DNA of 64,000 nucleotides from Candidatus Endolissoclinum faulkneri L5 (GCF_000510265.1 NZ_CP006745.1:491444-555443), one strand, 5' to 3'; counted from the first letter of the stretch, positions 52,942 through 63,465 are shown. The notes: generated by a model not told the origin, from the letters alone. Translations and numbers: made by a program.

Positions 52942-54109
52942 ATTTTCTCCGATTCAGCATTTGCAATTAAAATTATTAATGCAGCATTCTCCTTAGCTAA
53001 AAATGTACATTAATAATTGTTTATTAATTTGCTGATATTAAACGAATAGTTCTATCTTTGGTATCTATACAATTTTATTAAGAAAAAAAATTCTAAATTA
53101 TTTTTTAGGATTTATCTAGATGCTTATGGTAAAAATTTATATGTGCCACTATTCGAATAGTTTGTGATTTTTTATTTTAAAGTTTTTTTTCAAAAATGTA
53201 TTAAATCTATAAATTTTACTTGCATTATGCTTTAATCCAGGGTTGCATCTTTTGCAGGAAGACCATTAACCTTATTGAGGTTGGTACAGCTACATTGCTT
53301 TTAATTTTTTGTATTGCGTCACTCATTAAATGGATTAAATTAAGGCCATATTGTTCAAACAATACTAAACTTGTTAATTTTAGGCTTTTTGTTCGATAAT
53401 AAGTGTTGTTAATCTAATTTTTGCCTTTATCAGTCAGGTATCTACAGTTAGATACTCCTTGCTATCGCTTGGTATCAATAAGGTTCGCATTGTTGCAGTT
53501 ATGGCAGAGAGATTAAATTTTGTAAAAATTCTTCAATGGTTGCTTGACAATGATTAAGCCTATATAAGGTTAATTTAATAGGTTATTGTATGTGTTACAT
53601 ACTTGTTACTTATTTTGTTTTAGCAAAAGTTAAATTGTTTTAAAAGTATACCATACTATTCACAAATTATGTGATCTTACCCCGGACAAATGTCCATTAT
53701 AAGATCAAAGACTGCTAGTTACAATGCAAGTTTCTTTTCAAGAAAATACTTTTAGTAATAGGCAATTTATCGTATTTTGGATTTAAAATCTTCTAGAAAA
53801 ATCACTATTGACTTGAACGATAAATTTAATGATAAATAGTAGTTTGTTAACTATATCACTTGAGTATTTAAACGATTTTTAAAATCGGCTACCTTGCGCT
53901 AGTTGATGCTACAACTGATAATTAATCACCCAAATATTGCAGCCTTGTCTAGCGATCCAATTTAATTATCAGTTGTAGCATCAACTCATTACAGAATGTT
54001 ATTCAGCTTATTAGTTATTTTTATACCAAGCAAATTAAACTACTTGGAGAGATTGTACGAATCATTCAAACTTAATATTAAAAAGAAAATAATATAAAAT
54101 TTTATCCAT
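52942..54109. other. Non-coding gap with a long inverted repeat
   Basis: 1.2 kb upstream of dapA and downstream of the nicotinate phosphoribosyltransferase gene. No gene. A perfect 25-bp inverted repeat with a 36-nt loop lies at 53901-53986. Confidence 0.6.
53901..53986. repeat. Perfect inverted repeat, 25-bp arms, 36-nt loop
   Basis: Arms 53901-53925 and 53962-53986 (beginning AGTTGATGCTACAACTG and ending CAGTTGTAGCATCAACT) are exact complements. This is the longest perfect inverted repeat I found in the window. It ends 124 bp beyond the 3' end of the minus-strand nicotinate phosphoribosyltransferase gene. No gene lies between the arms and no target duplication was seen. Confidence 0.9.
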
Positions 54110-55297
54110 CTATTTACGCAGCAAGAATTCACGACCAACTTTAACTCTTGGCTGACCGTTATAATCAACTATGTCCGCAGTTGCATAGGTTTCACTCCAT
54201 TTATCAGGCAAATAAGATCCTGTTCCAATCACATCAATTGGAGCCTTGGCGAGTGCCATGATTCTACACTTTTCTGGCCCAAATCCCGAGGAGGCAACAA
54301 TAGAAACATTAGGAAAGCCAGCAGCATTTAGGCATTCGCGCATTGACCAGATCGCTGCTGCTGATACCCCAGTGCCGATTAGAGCGCGCAGCTCATCCTC
54401 TGTTCTATAACCGCGAATCGCTTCTGGTGCGTTACGATCTAGAACAGCGTAGGCCTTCGCGGTATCTAATCCTTCAATATACCTGCCTCCATGAGTGTCG
54501 AGGCGCACAGAAAGCTTGCCTTTTGCTGCTAGTTCTGGAAAACGATTAGTTACTTCAAGCGCGTCGGTAATTTCTTTCCCAAAATAGTCCACTAACACAG
54601 TTATATTTTCAGCTGGGTGAGTTTCGTGAAAAATTTCAGTAGCGCGTAAAGTAGAACCCGCGTAACCGATTAATGCATGAGGCATAGTGCCGAATCCAGT
54701 ATCTTGATCAAAGTAATGAGCTGTAGCATCAGTAGCGTTTCCAATAAATCCTATGGCACCAAATTTCTTTTTTGCTTTAGCAGATCCAACACTAGCACCA
54801 TAAGCCATTATCTCAGCCATCTCTGTACCAGCACAATGTCTTGCATCCACAGCAAAAAAAGCTGTCTTTGGTAGCTCAACGCACATAGTATACGCATTGT
54901 AGGCTGCGACGCAAGCAGCTCCTAGTTTTTGCAAATACTGAGTTTCTAAATCTACCAAATGAAAAAGCGAACCAGTAATATAAAGCATCGGCTCACCTGC
55001 TCCTACCCAGCATCCCTCTCTGTGAAGAATCTGGATGTCTACTCTTGCGCCACGTTCAGCCATCACCCATTTTAACCATTCAACCGACATTTTAGCAGCA
55101 CAAGTAACAGGACGACGCATAAATACAGCGTATGTTACTTTTTTGTCACCAAAAGCAGCAACACACTCTTTGGTCAGAGTAAAATATTTGTCAGCATACT
55201 TCGAAAGGGTATCGGATGTTGGATGGCGTATAGTACTTGGCCAATTTTTGTTGTTTGGGCTTAACTGTTTATGGTTATTATCTTTGATTATGCTCAT
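54110..55297 (-). CDS. pncB: Nicotinate phosphoribosyltransferase
   Basis: Joins nicotinate to PRPP to give nicotinate mononucleotide in NAD salvage. Seen: YADKYFTLTKECVAAFGDKKVTYAVFMRRP, ILHREGCWVGAGEPMLYITG, a central GFIGNATDATAHYF...GTMPHALIGYAG segment, VRLDTHGGRYIEGLDTAKAY and the phosphate-binding IVASSGFGPEKC..MALAKAPIDVIGTGSYLP. This is the version I associate with alphaproteobacteria, not the E. coli PncB subtype, so the symbol is by function. Length 395 fits. The start ATG has only a weak Shine-Dalgarno. It is monocistronic. Retention suggests nicotinate or nicotinamide is obtained from the host or by recycling. Confidence 0.9.
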   Translation of the reverse strand: MSIIKDNNHKQLSPNNKNWPSTIRHPTSDTLSKYADKYFTLTKECVAAFGDKKVTYAVFMRRPVTCAAKMSVEWLKWVMAERGARVDIQILHREGCWVGAGEPMLYITGSLFHLVDLETQYLQKLGAACVAAYNAYTMCVELPKTAFFAVDARHCAGTEMAEIMAYGASVGSAKAKKKFGAIGFIGNATDATAHYFDQDTGFGTMPHALIGYAGSTLRATEIFHETHPAENITVLVDYFGKEITDALEVTNRFPELAAKGKLSVRLDTHGGRYIEGLDTAKAYAVLDRNAPEAIRGYRTEDELRALIGTGVSAAAIWSMRECLNAAGFPNVSIVASSGFGPEKCRIMALAKAPIDVIGTGSYLPDKWSETYATADIVDYNGQPRVKVGREFLLRK

Positions 55298-55989
55298 CGA
55301 AGTATTTATTAGTTTAAGATTGAATTTATTGGGATATAATAAATTAACGCGATAATTAATTTTCTCATATATTTTATTCGTCTAAGATGTAGTACATGCG
55401 TCTTGTTAAGAACATTTGCAGTAACGGGTAATTATGCAAATATTTTTGCCGAAAATCAGCATAAATAAACATTATTTTATTACACACAGAAGAAATAATT
55501 AATTGTTGATTACTTGCTAGATACTAACTTAGTACATTTTAAAAATAGAAATTTTTAGATCTTTATATTATTAATATATTAGCACTTATCATTTTACAAA
55601 ATCATATTAAACCAATAGGAATGACGACTACCCTTTGTTATTAATAGTAAAACTCATCGACAAAGGGAATCGTAATAAAATCGTCATTTTTATAGCCAAA
55701 GATATAATTATAGGTTTTGAATTTACATAAGCTTGTTTCAGGGTAGATTAAGAAAAAATATTGTTAGTTAAAATCAAGAAAATTGACAATAGCGACAAGC
55801 ATAATAAAAATGAAAAATTACACTATCAAAAATTAATTCAAGCTTATTTATAGTTAAATTAATAACGATAAGATTGCTTATAATTATTGAAAAGATATAT
55901 GAAAGCAAAGCATTACATTTTTGTTTACACTTAATATAAAGATTATAGTTAATAATAATCTATGCAGTAAAGTTTACTTGGTAATTCGT
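55298..55989. other. Gap between rnj and the nicotinate phosphoribosyltransferase gene
   Basis: About 690 bp, AT-rich. No gene and no clear terminator for the nuo-coaX-rnj operon. Confidence 0.55.
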
Positions 55990-57672
55990 TCAGATTCTCA
56001 CAACATTAACGTTGGTTAGCGGGCGTTTGTTAAGCTCGTTGCGCACAATGCTTCGAACAATTTGACTTGCAGCATCGCGAATTTTCTGGTTATTGCGTTT
56101 ATGGCTATTAGATAATTTACGCAATACTCCATCAACTGCATCAGCTGCATCTATTGCTACGGTTTGAGAATTAGAACGATCAGCAACACCGATTAGCGAT
56201 ATAATAGGTGCTGTTTGTAAATTGCCCTTAACGTCAAGAACTAGAAAAACGTTAACTATTCCATTATGAAGCATTCTTCGACGATCGTTTAAGGTTTCTG
56301 AGCGTAGACTAATTATTTGACTACCATCAACTACTTGTACTCCATTAGCTTCTATCCATTCAATAATTTCAGCATGGCCTTTACTAGACAAACGCACCAA
56401 ACTTCCATTAGAGGGCACTAAGCTTTTGGGCACGTTGCATTTTTTTGCCAGCCTAGCATGTTCGCGCAAATGACGAGCATCTCCATGTACTGGAATAGCA
56501 ATCTTTGGTTGTAATAGCTGGTACATCTTAGCAAGTTCTTCTCTTGCTGGATGACCAGAGACGTGGATGTCTGGTTGATCATCAGTGGTGATTACTTCTA
56601 CACCTCGGCTAGATAATCGATTTTGTACCCTAGCAATTGCTCGCTCGTTACCAGGAATTTGACTTGAAGAAAAAATACATATATCACCCTCATCAAGTGA
56701 TATATGAGGGTGAGATCCATCAGATATTCGTGTTAATGCAGCTTTAGATTCTCCTAGGCTACCAGTGCAAATAAGCACAATCCTATCCTCTGGAAAATAC
56801 CTAACCTCCTCCTCTTTTATGAAAGTCGGAGCGTTTTGAAGATATCCGTTATCTTTAGCGGTATCGTGCATTCGCCAAAGCGATCGACCGACCATAGCAC
56901 ATTGACGATTATTAGCAACAGCAGCAAGAGCAATGCTTTCTAGTCTAGCGACGTTAGATGCAAAACAAGCAACTGCAATCCTTCCTTGTCCATCATACTT
57001 GGCAAATAGTTCTATCATCTTCTTTCGAACATCTATCTCGGATCCGGCGCTACCAGGTACGAATACGTTAGTGCTATCACCGACTAGCGCTAACACGCCT
57101 TTCTTACCTAAATCGCTAATAGCATTAAAATTAGTTGGTTGACCAACACAAGGAGTAGGATCAAACTTCCAGTCACCGCTATGTACAATCGTGCCAGCTC
57201 TACAGTGTAAGATGAGCATGTTTGATTCAGGAATAGAATGCGTTATACTAATTATCTCGATTTCAAATGGTCCTATGATTGTTGTGCTAGTTATATCAAT
57301 CTGAATTAGATTAACTTTATTCAGTATTCCAGCGTCGAGCAATTTACGGCGTACTAGTGAGGCAGTAAAAGGTGTACAGTAAATTGGGCATCCTAATCGC
57401 TCCCACAGATATGGTACGGCGCCTATGTGATCTTCATGTCCATGTGTGAGCACCAAGCCGCAAATATCATTGCGGTGTGGTTCAATGAATGAAATATCCG
57501 GTAGGATTATATTAACTCCAGGCATTGTGTCGTCTCCAAAAGTTATTCCGAGATCGACAATTAGCCATTGTCCAGAATAGCCATAAAGGTTGACATTCAT
57601 TCCAATTTCATCAGAGCCACCAAGAGGTAAAAAATATAAATTATCGTAGTTTCGATTTATTTTGAAATCCAT
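55990..57672 (-). CDS. rnj: Ribonuclease J
   Basis: A metallo-beta-lactamase/beta-CASP nuclease with 5'-3' exonuclease and endonuclease activity in mRNA decay and rRNA maturation. Motif 1 is LGGSDEIGMNVNLYGYSG; metal-binding HGHEDHIGAVPYLW; later metal ligands are in IPESNMLILHCRAGTIVHSGDWKFDPTP; the beta-CASP part has DSTNVFVPG and CFASNVARLESIALAA; HVSGHPAREELAKMYQLLQPKIAIPVHGDARHL completes the site. Length 560 is typical. Its ATG lies inside the end of coaX (16-bp overlap), so translation is probably coupled. It is the last gene of the nuo operon. Confidence 0.96.
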   Translation of the reverse strand: MDFKINRNYDNLYFLPLGGSDEIGMNVNLYGYSGQWLIVDLGITFGDDTMPGVNIILPDISFIEPHRNDICGLVLTHGHEDHIGAVPYLWERLGCPIYCTPFTASLVRRKLLDAGILNKVNLIQIDITSTTIIGPFEIEIISITHSIPESNMLILHCRAGTIVHSGDWKFDPTPCVGQPTNFNAISDLGKKGVLALVGDSTNVFVPGSAGSEIDVRKKMIELFAKYDGQGRIAVACFASNVARLESIALAAVANNRQCAMVGRSLWRMHDTAKDNGYLQNAPTFIKEEEVRYFPEDRIVLICTGSLGESKAALTRISDGSHPHISLDEGDICIFSSSQIPGNERAIARVQNRLSSRGVEVITTDDQPDIHVSGHPAREELAKMYQLLQPKIAIPVHGDARHLREHARLAKKCNVPKSLVPSNGSLVRLSSKGHAEIIEWIEANGVQVVDGSQIISLRSETLNDRRRMLHNGIVNVFLVLDVKGNLQTAPIISLIGVADRSNSQTVAIDAADAVDGVLRKLSNSHKRNNQKIRDAASQIVRSIVRNELNKRPLTNVNVVRI

Positions 57673-58487
57673 TCCGGCCCCGTTTCAGCCTTATTATAGT
57701 CATATATCATACGTAATCCGTCTATTGTTAATGCTTCGTTTACTACTTCAATTACTGAAGTAGAGCTAACAAACAACTCAGCTAGTCCTCCTGTTGCAAT
57801 AACTTTCATAGGAAGCTTGTATTCAGCACGAATGCGAGCAACTAATCCCTCAATCATAGCTAAATATCCCCAAAAAATTCCGGACTGCATCGCAGTTCTG
57901 GTATTATTGCCAATTAGTGTAATCTGCTTATTATCTCTGAACTTACCTTCCGGGGAACCAATGGTTACTCGAGGCAGTTGTGCAGCTGCCATGTAAAGCG
58001 CCTCCAAACTGAGATTGATACCGGGAAAGATTATACCTCCTGCATATCCACCGTCTTCATCTATCACGTCGAAAGTAGTAGCCGTACCAAAATCTATGAT
58101 TATTAACGGACCGCCATAAAGCCTATAAGCTGAAACTGCATTTACTGCACGATCCGCACCAAGTTCTGCAGGTTGATCTATTCGCACCTCAAGGTTAAGT
58201 TTAGTGCTAGATTCACCAACTACCATCGGATCAATATCAAAATGCTTGTGACACAACATTTTTAGATTAAAGCGCGTCGCGGGCACTACAGTAGCGATTA
58301 TTATATTTTCGATATCGCAAGTATTGATTTTGTCAAGTGCCATAAGTTGAGTTAAACAAATGGCGTATTCGTCTGCCGTTCGCCCGGCATTTGTTGATAT
58401 TCGCCAATGACTTATTGACTTTTCAATTCCATCTTTATATACGGCAAAGACAGTATTTGTGTTACCGCAGTCGATTACAAGTAACAT
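57657..58487 (-). CDS. coaX: Type III pantothenate kinase
   Basis: Phosphorylates pantothenate, the first step to CoA. ASKHA fold: the phosphate-1 loop is MLLVIDCGNTNTVFAVY; NAVSAYRLYGGPLIIIDFGTATTFDVID holds the phosphate-2 loop; GGIIFPGINLSLEALYMAAAQLPRV and GNNTRTAMQSGIFWGYLAMIEGLV are conserved. I chose the second ATG (58487; 276 aa) because GGAAG is 5 nt before it. The ATG four codons earlier is less likely. It lies about 50 bp after nuoN, where many alphaproteobacteria have birA between nuoN and coaX. Confidence 0.95.
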   Translation of the reverse strand: MLLVIDCGNTNTVFAVYKDGIEKSISHWRISTNAGRTADEYAICLTQLMALDKINTCDIENIIIATVVPATRFNLKMLCHKHFDIDPMVVGESSTKLNLEVRIDQPAELGADRAVNAVSAYRLYGGPLIIIDFGTATTFDVIDEDGGYAGGIIFPGINLSLEALYMAAAQLPRVTIGSPEGKFRDNKQITLIGNNTRTAMQSGIFWGYLAMIEGLVARIRAEYKLPMKVIATGGLAELFVSSTSVIEVVNEALTIDGLRMIYDYNKAETGPEWISK

Positions 58488-58539
58488 TTTTACTTCCATA
58501 ATTGATAATTATTAGAATTTTACTAAACATTAAGGTAGA

Positions 58540-59982
58540 TTAAATACCGATAATGCTAGATGACATTGCGGTATTGTGTATCGGTTTAATAAAAAGGAAA
58601 AAAAATACTATTATCATTGCTGATCCACATAAGGCTAGCTGTGATTTCTTGTCAATTATTGCATCAAGTGGCTCAATTGCTTCTTCAAAATACATTATTT
58701 TTATGATACGTAGGTAGTAAAAGGCGCTGATTACGGTTGATAGTATGCCGATTGCAGCTAGGAGATATAAATCAGCATCGATGGCTGACATAAAAATGAA
58801 CCATTTACCAAAAAAGCCGGCGAGCGGCGGGATACCAGACATAGATAACATAAAAATCATTAAAGCTAACGCCATTATCGGATGCGTATCCGATAATCCT
58901 GTAAGATCCGATATATTTTCTACGGGACTATCATTACGCCGCATGCAAAGTATTCCGGAGAAGGTACCGATAATCGTAAATGTATATGTTGTCAGATACA
59001 TTAGAACACTTGTTACACCTGTTTCGTTGCCAGAAGCAAGACCAATAAGGGAATAACCCATGTGAGCGATGGAGCTATAGGCCATAAGGCGTTTGATATT
59101 GGTTTGCATAATTGCAGCTAATCCGCCAATCAAAACAGATACAATCGAAAGAAATGCTATTATAGGTTGCCAGGAGATTAATAAATCTCTGAACGGGTCG
59201 ATCATGACTCGCAAAAACAGAGCTAAAGCAGCTACTTTCGGAGCGAGAGCGAATAAGGCAGTTACAGGGGTCGGAACACCTTCATATACATCCGGTGTCC
59301 ACATATGAAAGGGTGCAATAGAAACCTTGAAAGCTAGTCCAGAGATTAGGAATATTAAACCGATTATCAAACCGGGAGATGTCGAACGGTTAGTACTTAA
59401 AAATGTAGCTATACCATTGAAGCTAGTAGTGCCAGTAAATCCATAAATTATGGAACAGCCATATAGCAATATGCCTGAGCTAAGAGCACCAAGAACAAAG
59501 TATTTTAAACCAGCTTCAGTTGACTTCAACGTATTGCGTTGAATAGTTGCGATAACATAAAGAGCAATGCTTTGGAGCTCTACACTCATATATAGCAATA
59601 TAAGATCGTTAGCTGATGTCATTAACATCATACCTAGCGTAGTAAACAAAATGAGTAGCGGATATTCGAACAAATTATTTTCACTACGCTTTAAATGCTC
59701 GAAGGATATCAGTATAGAAAATACAGCTCCAAGAATAATTATTATCTTAATAAAACGTGCAAAGTTATCGCTGATAAATAAGCCTTGAAATGCGAGTGTG
59801 TTCTCAGATTGAATTACTAGTATAGCCGTCAATAGCAGGATAATTATTGTCGAGTAGGAAATTATTTTTAAGCTGTTTGTGCTCATGAATAAGCCTGCCA
59901 TGAGTAGCGTTAAAGCGGAAATGACTAAAAAAATCTCTGGCGAAGCAGGAGTAATAATAGAAAAAGTGCTAGCTAAGTCCAT
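58540..59982 (-). CDS. nuoN: NADH-quinone oxidoreductase subunit N
   Basis: An antiporter-like membrane subunit of complex I that takes part in proton pumping. About 14 hydrophobic helices. Conserved stretches are MSVELQSIALYV (with the functional Glu), STEAGLKYFVLGALSSGILLYG, FKVSIAPFHMWTPDVYEGVPTPVTALFALAPK (Lys and His of the proton channel), MQTNIKRLMAYSSIAHMGYSLIGLASG and SMSGIPPLAGFFGKWFIF. At 480 aa it is full length. It follows nuoM after about 20 bp on the same strand. Confidence 0.97.
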   Translation of the reverse strand: MDLASTFSIITPASPEIFLVISALTLLMAGLFMSTNSLKIISYSTIIILLLTAILVIQSENTLAFQGLFISDNFARFIKIIIILGAVFSILISFEHLKRSENNLFEYPLLILFTTLGMMLMTSANDLILLYMSVELQSIALYVIATIQRNTLKSTEAGLKYFVLGALSSGILLYGCSIIYGFTGTTSFNGIATFLSTNRSTSPGLIIGLIFLISGLAFKVSIAPFHMWTPDVYEGVPTPVTALFALAPKVAALALFLRVMIDPFRDLLISWQPIIAFLSIVSVLIGGLAAIMQTNIKRLMAYSSIAHMGYSLIGLASGNETGVTSVLMYLTTYTFTIIGTFSGILCMRRNDSPVENISDLTGLSDTHPIMALALMIFMLSMSGIPPLAGFFGKWFIFMSAIDADLYLLAAIGILSTVISAFYYLRIIKIMYFEEAIEPLDAIIDKKSQLALCGSAMIIVFFFLFIKPIHNTAMSSSIIGI

Positions 59983-60003
59983 ATTATGTGTTTTCCAATA
60001 ACT

Positions 60004-61518
60004 TTATCTAGCAGTTAAATTAATAATAGCATTTTCATCGAGCGCTGCTTTATAATTTGTTATTAAGCTTTCTACCGAGGCAGACATCATATCGGTGAAG
60101 ATCGAAGGATAAATACCCATACAGAATACTAAAATGATTAAAGGAGTAAAGATAGCTATTTCTCTTGGACTAAGGTCCAGAATTGTATTAAGCTTTTCAT
60201 TTTCTAATTTACCAAAGACGACACGACGATAAAGGTGAAGCATGTACGCCGCACCTAGTATAAGGCCGCTTGCTATAAAAGCTGCAATCCAAGTATTGAC
60301 CTGGAAAGCCCCAGTTAGAATTAGCAATTCACCAATGAAAGCTGATGTTCCAGGTAAACCAATGGATGCCAGCATAAATAGCATAAAAATTATTGCGTAT
60401 CGAGGCATGTTTTTTGCAATTCCACCATAGAATTTTATTGCACGTGTATGCATACGATCGTATATAGCTCCAACGCAAAGGAATAGAGCGCTTGATACAA
60501 TACCATGCGATAGCATATACAATATCGAGCCATCTACTCCTATTATGTTCATGGTGAATATGCCGACTGTTACAAATCCCATATGTGCAACGGAAGAATA
60601 AGCAATCATCTTCTTCATGTCCTCTTGTACTAACGCCACCAACGATGTATAGATTACTGATATAACGCTAAGCGCATAGACTACTGGTGTAAAATCAGCT
60701 GAAGCATCTGGAAAAATTGGTATGGAGAACCGAAGAAAGCCATAACCACCAATTTTTAGTAAAATTCCCGCCAAAATCACTGATCCAGCGGTTGGTGCTT
60801 CGACATGTGCATCTGGAAGCCAAGTGTGTAATGGCCACATCGGTACCTTCACCGCAAAGGAAAAGAAAAAAGCTAGCCACAACCAGGTTTGCATTTCTGG
60901 CAAAAATCTTGTTTGCATGAGAGTAAGCAAATTTGTGGTTCCTGTGTAGCAGTACATCGATATGATTGCTAGTAGCATTAATACCGAACCGACTAAAGTG
61001 TATAAAAAGAACTTGAAGGCAGCATAAACTCGATGAACACCGCCCCATACACCGATTATTAAGAATATTGGGATTAATAATGCTTCAAAAAAAATATAGA
61101 ATAACAAAATATCTAATGCGCAAAACATACCAACTATCATAGACTCTAGTACAAGAAAAGCGACCATGTATTCTCGTACTCTTTTCTGAATTGCTTCCCA
61201 ACTGGCCAAGATGCAAATTGGCGTCAGTAAGGTTGACATCATAATAAACCATATCGATATGCCATCGACTCCAACGTGGTATGAGCTTGACAAGCTTGGT
61301 ATCCAATTAATTTTTTGAACAAGCTGAAAATTAGCAGAATCTGGTTCAAAAAAGACCAATATGAGTAGCGATATTAGGAAAACTAGACTTGATGTAATCA
61401 GAGCTAACCAGCGCGATAAATAAGCTATCCGATCTTGTTTACCTCGGAATGTCATAATAAACGCTGCACCTAGCATGGGGCCAAAAATTATAATCGTTAG
61501 CAACCATTGCTTAATCAT
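60004..61518 (-). CDS. nuoM: NADH-quinone oxidoreductase subunit M
   Basis: An antiporter-like proton-pumping subunit of complex I. Multi-pass. Seen: YHVGVDGISIWFIMMSTLLTPI, FYIFFEALLIPIFLIIGVWGG (channel Glu), the discontinuous-helix region VKVPMWPLHTWLPDAHVEAPTAGSVILAGILLKIGGYG, VQEDMKKMIAYSSVAHMGFVTVGIF, LPGTSAFIGELLIL. I chose the ATG at 61518, which has GGGAG 8 nt upstream; the TTG codon just before it is a less likely start. Only a few bases separate it from nuoL. Confidence 0.97.
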   Translation of the reverse strand: MIKQWLLTIIIFGPMLGAAFIMTFRGKQDRIAYLSRWLALITSSLVFLISLLILVFFEPDSANFQLVQKINWIPSLSSSYHVGVDGISIWFIMMSTLLTPICILASWEAIQKRVREYMVAFLVLESMIVGMFCALDILLFYIFFEALLIPIFLIIGVWGGVHRVYAAFKFFLYTLVGSVLMLLAIISMYCYTGTTNLLTLMQTRFLPEMQTWLWLAFFFSFAVKVPMWPLHTWLPDAHVEAPTAGSVILAGILLKIGGYGFLRFSIPIFPDASADFTPVVYALSVISVIYTSLVALVQEDMKKMIAYSSVAHMGFVTVGIFTMNIIGVDGSILYMLSHGIVSSALFLCVGAIYDRMHTRAIKFYGGIAKNMPRYAIIFMLFMLASIGLPGTSAFIGELLILTGAFQVNTWIAAFIASGLILGAAYMLHLYRRVVFGKLENEKLNTILDLSPREIAIFTPLIILVFCMGIYPSIFTDMMSASVESLITNYKAALDENAIINLTAR

Positions 61519-61522
61519 CAAT

Positions 61523-63460
61523 TTAACTCCCGAATGCTAATTGCCAAGAAATTAGCGCTACGAGACCTATTAATATGGCAAATGCATAGTGATAAAGATA
61601 ACCGGTTTGCCATGTTGCTACTTTTTTGGCGCACCATTTAGTTACTGCACTTATACCGTCTGGACCAAATCCGTTGATAATGGTGTTATCACCAGTTTTC
61701 CAAAATAACAACCCAAGCTTCCATGAGTTACGTACAAACAAATAATTATATAATTCGTCAAAATACCATCTGTTTAACAAGAATAGCTGGATTGGACGGA
61801 TAGCATTTTTGATTTTTTTTGGCACGCCAGGCTGTAATACATATACGATATATGCCAAAAAGATACCAATAAATCCAAGCAAAATAGGTAGCACTTTAAC
61901 CCAAATTGGTGTATAGTGGTGGGCAGCATTTATTGTGTTATGTTCTTCAAGAATCTTGATAGTTGATCCCCAGAAACCAGCCATTTGGCTACCGACAAAA
62001 TATTTGTATCCAGCAATACCGCTTACTATTGCGCCGATGGCAAGCACTAACAGTGGTATGAGCATTATAGGTGACGGATCATGAGCATTTTTAAAAGTAC
62101 TGCTATTCTGCATTCTTGACTTGCCGTGAAATGTCATAAATAACAATCTACATGAGTAAAAGGCGGTTAGCAAAACTGTGAGTATTCCAATCCAGAAGGC
62201 GAATTTCCCAGTCCGTGTATGAGAAGCGAAGGCTGCTTCTAGTATTATATCCTTAGAATAATAGCCGGCAAAGAATGGGATGCCAATTAATGCTAAGTTA
62301 CCGATCCAAAACATAACATATGTCCATGGGGTTTTGCGCCACATTCCACCCATGTTTTTCATATTTTGTTCGTTGTTAAGTGCATGGATGATTGATCCAG
62401 CTGAGAGGAATAGCAATGCCTTGAAGAAGGCGTGAGTTACTAGGTGAAAAATTGCCGCTGGGTATGCGGAGACACCAAGCGCGAAGAACATATAACCTAA
62501 TTGAGAACAGGTTGAATAGGCAACAACACGTTTTATATCATTTTGCGTTAAAGCAATAGTTGCTGCAAAAAAAGCGGTAGCAGCACCGATGTTGGTTACG
62601 AAGACTAAAGATTTTGGCGCAAGCTCGAACAATGGTGACATACGCGCTACTAAGAATACGCCTGCCGTTACCATAGTAGCAGCATGTATTAAAGCGGACA
62701 CTGGAGTAGGGCCTTCCATAGCATCAGGCAGCCAAGTGTGCAGTCCGAGTTGGGCTGATTTTCCCATAGCACCTACAAAAAGCATGATGGAAGCCACCGT
62801 GATAGCATTTATATTGTCCCACAAGAGAAAATTAAATGTTTTGTTGGCCATTTTAGGAACATTCAAGAATATTGTATTGAAATCTACCGAACCAAATATT
62901 ACGAAACAGCAAAAAATGCCTAGCAAAAATCCAAAATCACCGATACGATTGACTAAAAATGCTTTGAAAGCAGCTACGTTTGCTGAAGAACGATCATACC
63001 AAAAGCCGATCAATAAGTAAGAAATAACTCCTACACTCTCCCAACCAAAAAACAATTGTATCAAGCTATCAGAAGTTACTAGAATTAGCATAGCAAAAGT
63101 AAACAACGATAAATATGACATAAACCGCGCAATGGACGGGTCGTCTTTCATGTATTCTACAGAATACATGTGCACACAAAAAGAAATGACACTAATTACA
63201 ATTACCATTACAGCAGTTAAAGTATCCCAACGTAACGCCCAATTGACTTTTAGAATACCACTGTTTATCCAAGTAAATAATTTGATAGTTTGGTAACTAC
63301 CATTCAGAGCAACTTCCCAGAAGGCCACTATGCTCAATATAGATACTATCAGAATAGTAGCGCAGGTAACGATTTGGACTCCTTTGTCTCCTAGTTTTTT
63401 ATCTCCAAACCCACTGATTAAAGCGCTGATTAGGGGAAGAAAGACAATGGCAGCATACAT
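61523..63460 (-). CDS. nuoL: NADH-quinone oxidoreductase subunit L
   Basis: The distal antiporter-like subunit of complex I with the long lateral helix. Seen: VNWALRWDTLTAVMVIVISVISFCVHMYSVEYM, FFGWESVGVISYLLIGFWYDR (channel Glu), FLVNRIGDFGFLLGI, GKSAQLGLHTWLPDAMEGPTPVSALIHAATMVTAGVFLVARMSPLFE, LTQNDIKRVVAYSTCSQLGYMFFALG, HAFFKALLFLSAGSIIHA. The C-terminus carries the amphipathic helix region and a last membrane helix. Length 645 is normal. The stop is followed almost at once by nuoM. Confidence 0.97.
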   Translation of the reverse strand: MYAAIVFLPLISALISGFGDKKLGDKGVQIVTCATILIVSILSIVAFWEVALNGSYQTIKLFTWINSGILKVNWALRWDTLTAVMVIVISVISFCVHMYSVEYMKDDPSIARFMSYLSLFTFAMLILVTSDSLIQLFFGWESVGVISYLLIGFWYDRSSANVAAFKAFLVNRIGDFGFLLGIFCCFVIFGSVDFNTIFLNVPKMANKTFNFLLWDNINAITVASIMLFVGAMGKSAQLGLHTWLPDAMEGPTPVSALIHAATMVTAGVFLVARMSPLFELAPKSLVFVTNIGAATAFFAATIALTQNDIKRVVAYSTCSQLGYMFFALGVSAYPAAIFHLVTHAFFKALLFLSAGSIIHALNNEQNMKNMGGMWRKTPWTYVMFWIGNLALIGIPFFAGYYSKDIILEAAFASHTRTGKFAFWIGILTVLLTAFYSCRLLFMTFHGKSRMQNSSTFKNAHDPSPIMLIPLLVLAIGAIVSGIAGYKYFVGSQMAGFWGSTIKILEEHNTINAAHHYTPIWVKVLPILLGFIGIFLAYIVYVLQPGVPKKIKNAIRPIQLFLLNRWYFDELYNYLFVRNSWKLGLLFWKTGDNTIINGFGPDGISAVTKWCAKKVATWQTGYLYHYAFAILIGLVALISWQLAFGS

Positions 63461-63465
63461 AAACC

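Noticed and set aside
53901-53986. The 25-bp inverted repeat as ends of an insertion sequence
   Set aside because: Only 36 nt lie between the arms, there is no transposase anywhere in the window and no flanking target duplication was seen.
58487-58499. First ATG of coaX as the start
   Set aside because: The second ATG, four codons in, has GGAAG at ideal spacing and begins exactly at the conserved kinase loop.
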